Notes under the pieces: generated by a model
Databases searched by the model: none
What the model was told of the DNA's origin: nothing
What the model saw: the letters and a program-made list of their open reading frames with translations, nothing else
Made by a program: the position numbers and the translations under genes
In this document: one piece after another, positions 61,394 through 64,000 of the stretch
How positions within the stretch are numbered: position 1 is the first letter of the stretch
Layout of the letters: each line of letters begins with the position of its first letter
Assembly (NCBI RefSeq): GCF_033845285.1
Contig: NZ_JAWXCX010000001.1
Location: 883,495-947,494 of the forward strand
Direction: 5' to 3'
Length of the DNA stretch: 64,000 nt
Origin: Marinococcus sp. PL1-022
GTDB taxonomy: Bacteria > Bacillota > Bacilli > Bacillales > Marinococcaceae

Positions 61394-64000
61394 TAGCGGT
61401 TCTCCTTTCTCACCATGTCGCCAGGGAAGATGTAATCGTTACGTTTCCATTTGCGTTCAACTTCCACACCGTTCTGCGGGTTAGGATTTCCGTAACGGAA
61501 ATTGTTTTTCGGCATCGGTGCTTCGCCGTCTGTGCTGAGTATTTCCATGAATACCTGTGTTTCTTTATAGGCCGGTGTATCCGTATCCTTATCCGCTTCG
61601 CTGCTCGTGAGGCGGTTGATTGCTGATTCGCCGGAATTATTCATCGGAATGTAAAGCTGTTTTTCTTTCACGCGGTCAGTGACAAGTGCCTGGATGCGTA
61701 AAGCTCCGTATGGTGATTTCAGCCGTACAAGTGCTCCGCTTTCAAGCCCTCGTTCCTCGGCGAGCTCCGGAGAAATCTCGACAAAGTTGTCAGGTGTTTT
61801 CAGCGTGATGCCTTCCGATTTATAAGTCATATTGCCTTCGTGGAAATGCTCAAGCATACGGCCGTTGTTCACGTGCAGATCATACTGTTCGCCAAAGGTC
61901 TGCGGCTCTGTCCAATGAACCGGGTAAAATCTCGCTTTTCCGTTCGGGAACTGGAAACGGGATTCGTAAAGAAGCGGCTCGTCCTGACCTTCTTTTGTCA
62001 CAGGCCATACGAGAGAGTCATATCCTTCAAGCCGTTCGTAGGAAACTCCTTCGAAGAATGGGCAGAGTGAAGCTGCTTCTGCCATGATTTCCGATGGGTG
62101 GCTGTAGTCCCAGTCCGCGCCCATACGGTTGGCCACAAGCTGAAGAATCTCCCAGTCCGGCTTAGAGTTACCCAGTGGATCAAGTGCTTTGTATAAACGC
62201 TGGAAGCGGCGCTCAGTGTTTACAAATGTTCCGTCTTTTTCCAGGCTCGGGCTCGCCGGGAGCACGACGTCAGCAAACTTGGCAGTCTCGGAGAGGAAAA
62301 TATCCTGAACCACGAAGAAATCAAGCTTTTCAAAGCCCTGCTGCACGTAGTTTATGTTGGAGTCCACAAGTGCCATTTCCTCGCCTTTCAGATACAGGCT
62401 TCGCAGGCGGCCTTCGTGCATTGCATCGACCATTTCATGGTTCGTCATGCCGACTTCACCGGAAAGCTCGGTGTTCCAGCCCTGTTCAAATTTGCGGCGG
62501 ATGTCTTCATCTTCTACAGACTGATAGCCTGGAAGAAGGTTCGGCGCACTGCCAAAGTCCGTCGCACCCTGGACATTATTATGTCCGCGAAGCGGATAGG
62601 CACCAGTGCCGTGACGGCCGTAGTTGCCGGAGACAAGGAGCAGGTTCGATATGGCCGTACTTGTATCGGCACCACCGGAGTGCTGGGTGACGCCCATCGC
62701 CCATAGGGCACAGGTAGTATCAGCTTCATGAATGCTTTCGGCAATGCCAATCAGTTCCTCACGGGAAAGCCCAGTCTGTTCCACGGCGTAATCGATTGTG
62801 TACATTTCGAGTTCTTTAACAAAATCGTCGTAGTAATCCACGCGTTCATTAATGAACTCTGTATCCTCCCAGCCCTGATCGATAATGTATTTCGCTACTG
62901 CGTTCAGCCATACAAGATCCGAGCCCGGCTTCGGCTGGATAAACATGTCCGAGCGCTCTGCCATTTCGTGCTTTCTGATGTCAGAGACGATCAGCTTCTG
63001 GTTGCGCAGCTTATGGGAGCTTTTAATACGAGTGGCAAGAACCGGGTGGGACTCTGATGTGTTTGTCCCGACGGTAATAATAAGCTCCGCGTTTTTAATA
63101 TCCTCTATTGTGCCGGTGTCACCGCCGTATCCCACTGTACGGAAGAGTCCCTGAGTCGCAGGGGTCTGACAGTAACGGGAGCAGTTATCAATATTGTTTG
63201 TTCCCATTACGGAACGGGAGAGCTTCTGCATAAGATAGGATTCTTCGTTCGTCGTTTTGGAAGAGCTGATAAACGCGAGAGCATCGTTGCCGCTCTCTTC
63301 CTTAATGGAAGTAAAGTTTTTCTGAATAACATCTAAAGCATTCTCCCACGTAGTTTCGACAAACTGGCCGTTTTCCCGGACAAGTGGATTCTGAAGGCGT
63401 TCTTCGCTGTTCACAAAGTCCCAGCCGAATTTGCCCTTCACACAGGTGGAAATACCGTTTGCCGGTGCTTCTGCCTGCGGCTCAATTTTCAGGATTTCGC
63501 GATCCTTCGTCCACACGTCAAAGCTGCAGCCGACGCCGCAATAAGTACAAACTGTTTTCGTTTTTTCAATACGGTCGTCACGCATTTTGGACTCCATATT
63601 GGATAGAGCCAAAATCGAGCTGTAGCCGGTTTCAACGTCCTTGGTGATGTCAATCATCGGACGGAGGGTATCTTCTTTCAGGCCAGTCATGTAGCCGGCT
63701 TCACCTTCCATGTTTGTTTCAATTAAAGCGTTACATGGGCATACGGTCGAGCAGTGACCACAGGAGACACAGGAGGATTCGCCGATAGGAACATCGTTGT
63801 CCCAGATAACGCGGGGACGTTCACGTTCCCAGTCGATGGAAAGGGTCTCGGTCACCTGGACGTCCTGACAGGCTTCCACACAGCGTCCGCAGAGGATGCA
63901 CTGATCAGGGTCGTAGCGATAGTGCGGGTTCGTATAGTCTTTTTCATACGGTTTAGTTTCAAAAGGAACGCTCTGGTGTTCGACACGCATCGCTTCCACC
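61393..64000 (-). CDS. fdhF: Formate dehydrogenase alpha subunit, molybdopterin/FeS (cut by window end)
   Basis: At least 868 residues of a cytoplasmic molybdopterin formate dehydrogenase; the N-terminus lies beyond 64000. From the visible start: two 4Fe-4S ferredoxin-type clusters ([24 protein letters not shown]), a further cluster site ([13 protein letters not shown]), the active-site cysteine in [11 protein letters not shown] (a Cys, not selenocysteine), and C-terminal molybdopterin-dinucleotide binding region ([15 protein letters not shown]). The layout corresponds to B. subtilis YrhE-type enzymes that probably carry an NuoG-like N-terminal 2Fe-2S part. It is translationally coupled to the DUF1641 gene. 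Confidence 0.95.
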   Translation of the reverse strand, partial: VEAMRVEHQSVPFETKPYEKDYTNPHYRYDPDQCILCGRCVEACQDVQVTETLSIDWERERPRVIWDNDVPIGESSCVSCGHCSTVCPCNALIETNMEGEAGYMTGLKEDTLRPMIDITKDVETGYSSILALSNMESKMRDDRIEKTKTVCTYCGVGCSFDVWTKDREILKIEPQAEAPANGISTCVKGKFGWDFVNSEERLQNPLVRENGQFVETTWENALDVIQKNFTSIKEESGNDALAFISSSKTTNEESYLMQKLSRSVMGTNNIDNCSRYCQTPATQGLFRTVGYGGDTGTIEDIKNAELIITVGTNTSESHPVLATRIKSSHKLRNQKLIVSDIRKHEMAERSDMFIQPKPGSDLVWLNAVAKYIIDQGWEDTEFINERVDYYDDFVKELEMYTIDYAVEQTGLSREELIGIAESIHEADTTCALWAMGVTQHSGGADTSTAISNLLLVSGNYGRHGTGAYPLRGHNNVQGATDFGSAPNLLPGYQSVEDEDIRRKFEQGWNTELSGEVGMTNHEMVDAMHEGRLRSLYLKGEEMALVDSNINYVQQGFEKLDFFVVQDIFLSETAKFADVVLPASPSLEKDGTFVNTERRFQRLYKALDPLGNSKPDWEILQLVANRMGADWDYSHPSEIMAEAASLCPFFEGVSYERLEGYDSLVWPVTKEGQDEPLLYESRFQFPNGKARFYPVHWTEPQTFGEQYDLHVNNGRMLEHFHEGNMTYKSEGITLKTPDNFVEISPELAEERGLESGALVRLKSPYGALRIQALVTDRVKEKQLYIPMNNSGESAINRLTSSEADKDTDTPAYKETQVFMEILSTDGEAPMPKNNFRYGNPNPQNGVEVERKWKRNDYIFPGDMVRKENR

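Overview
This window is chromosomal DNA from a Gram-positive Bacillaceae bacterium. The evidence is strong AAGGAGG-type ribosome sites, frequent TTG and GTG starts, intrinsic terminators at most operon ends, cre-like boxes, SigL (sigma-54) promoters, and typical Bacillus families (HemAT, RsbR, an IDEAL-domain protein, a YrhD/YrhE-type formate dehydrogenase). A uronate isomerase of the Bacillus halodurans Bh0493 type and several acidic surface or membrane proteins suggest a salt- or alkali-adapted genus; that is inference. No CRISPR array, rRNA operon, intact insertion sequence or intact prophage was seen. One tRNA gene is present (Arg, CCU).

Layout. 1-2.2 kb: end of an oxidoreductase, a UbiA-family prenyltransferase and a LysR regulator. 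2.3-8.8 kb: a complete 3-hydroxybutyrate/acetoacetate route (scoA-scoB-thiolase; a PAS sigma-54 activator; a SigL promoter driving 3-hydroxybutyrate dehydrogenase and a GntP-type permease). 8.9-12.5 kb: single genes (flavoprotein, haloacid dehalogenase, SDR, TVP38) and a small frameshifted membrane gene. 12.5-21.1 kb: an AT-richer minus-strand hexuronate operon (GntR, uronate isomerase, TRAP transporter, UxuA, UxuB, KDG kinase, KDPG aldolase) with a 20-bp palindromic operator over its -10 box. 21.2-27.3 kb: a second SigL module built like the first: CBS-PAS-AAA activator, SigL promoter, iron alcohol dehydrogenase, paralogous permease, and a conspicuously GC-rich CoA-acylating semialdehyde dehydrogenase. 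27.3-45 kb: Mn catalase with an attenuator-like leader, MaoC, a 2-keto acid decarboxylase, MetAP, YyaL-like protein, TauE, TetR plus RND pump with a 20-bp palindromic operator, M50 peptidase, M20 peptidase, nicotinamidase, glutamate dehydrogenase and the tRNA. 45-64 kb: GDPD, HAD, YihY, lipoprotein, HemAT, macro domain, a purine-type amidohydrolase behind a guanine-type riboswitch, RsbR paralogue, Rrf2, decayed amidase and holin-like gene, TrhO, PAP2, and formate dehydrogenase (cut by the window end).

How the parts work together. Two parallel SigL circuits appear to take up small hydroxy-acids, oxidise them and feed acetyl-CoA (or propionyl-CoA) to central metabolism. The hexuronate operon imports uronates through TRAP and yields pyruvate and glyceraldehyde-3-phosphate. 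The two observations most worth following are the guanine-type aptamer whose P1 3' strand is also the 5' arm of the terminator, which predicts a guanine-ON switch in front of a deaminase, and the second SigL module, whose substrate is not established. Three genes carry single-base frameshifts in or beside G-rich stretches; these may be real decay or sequencing errors.
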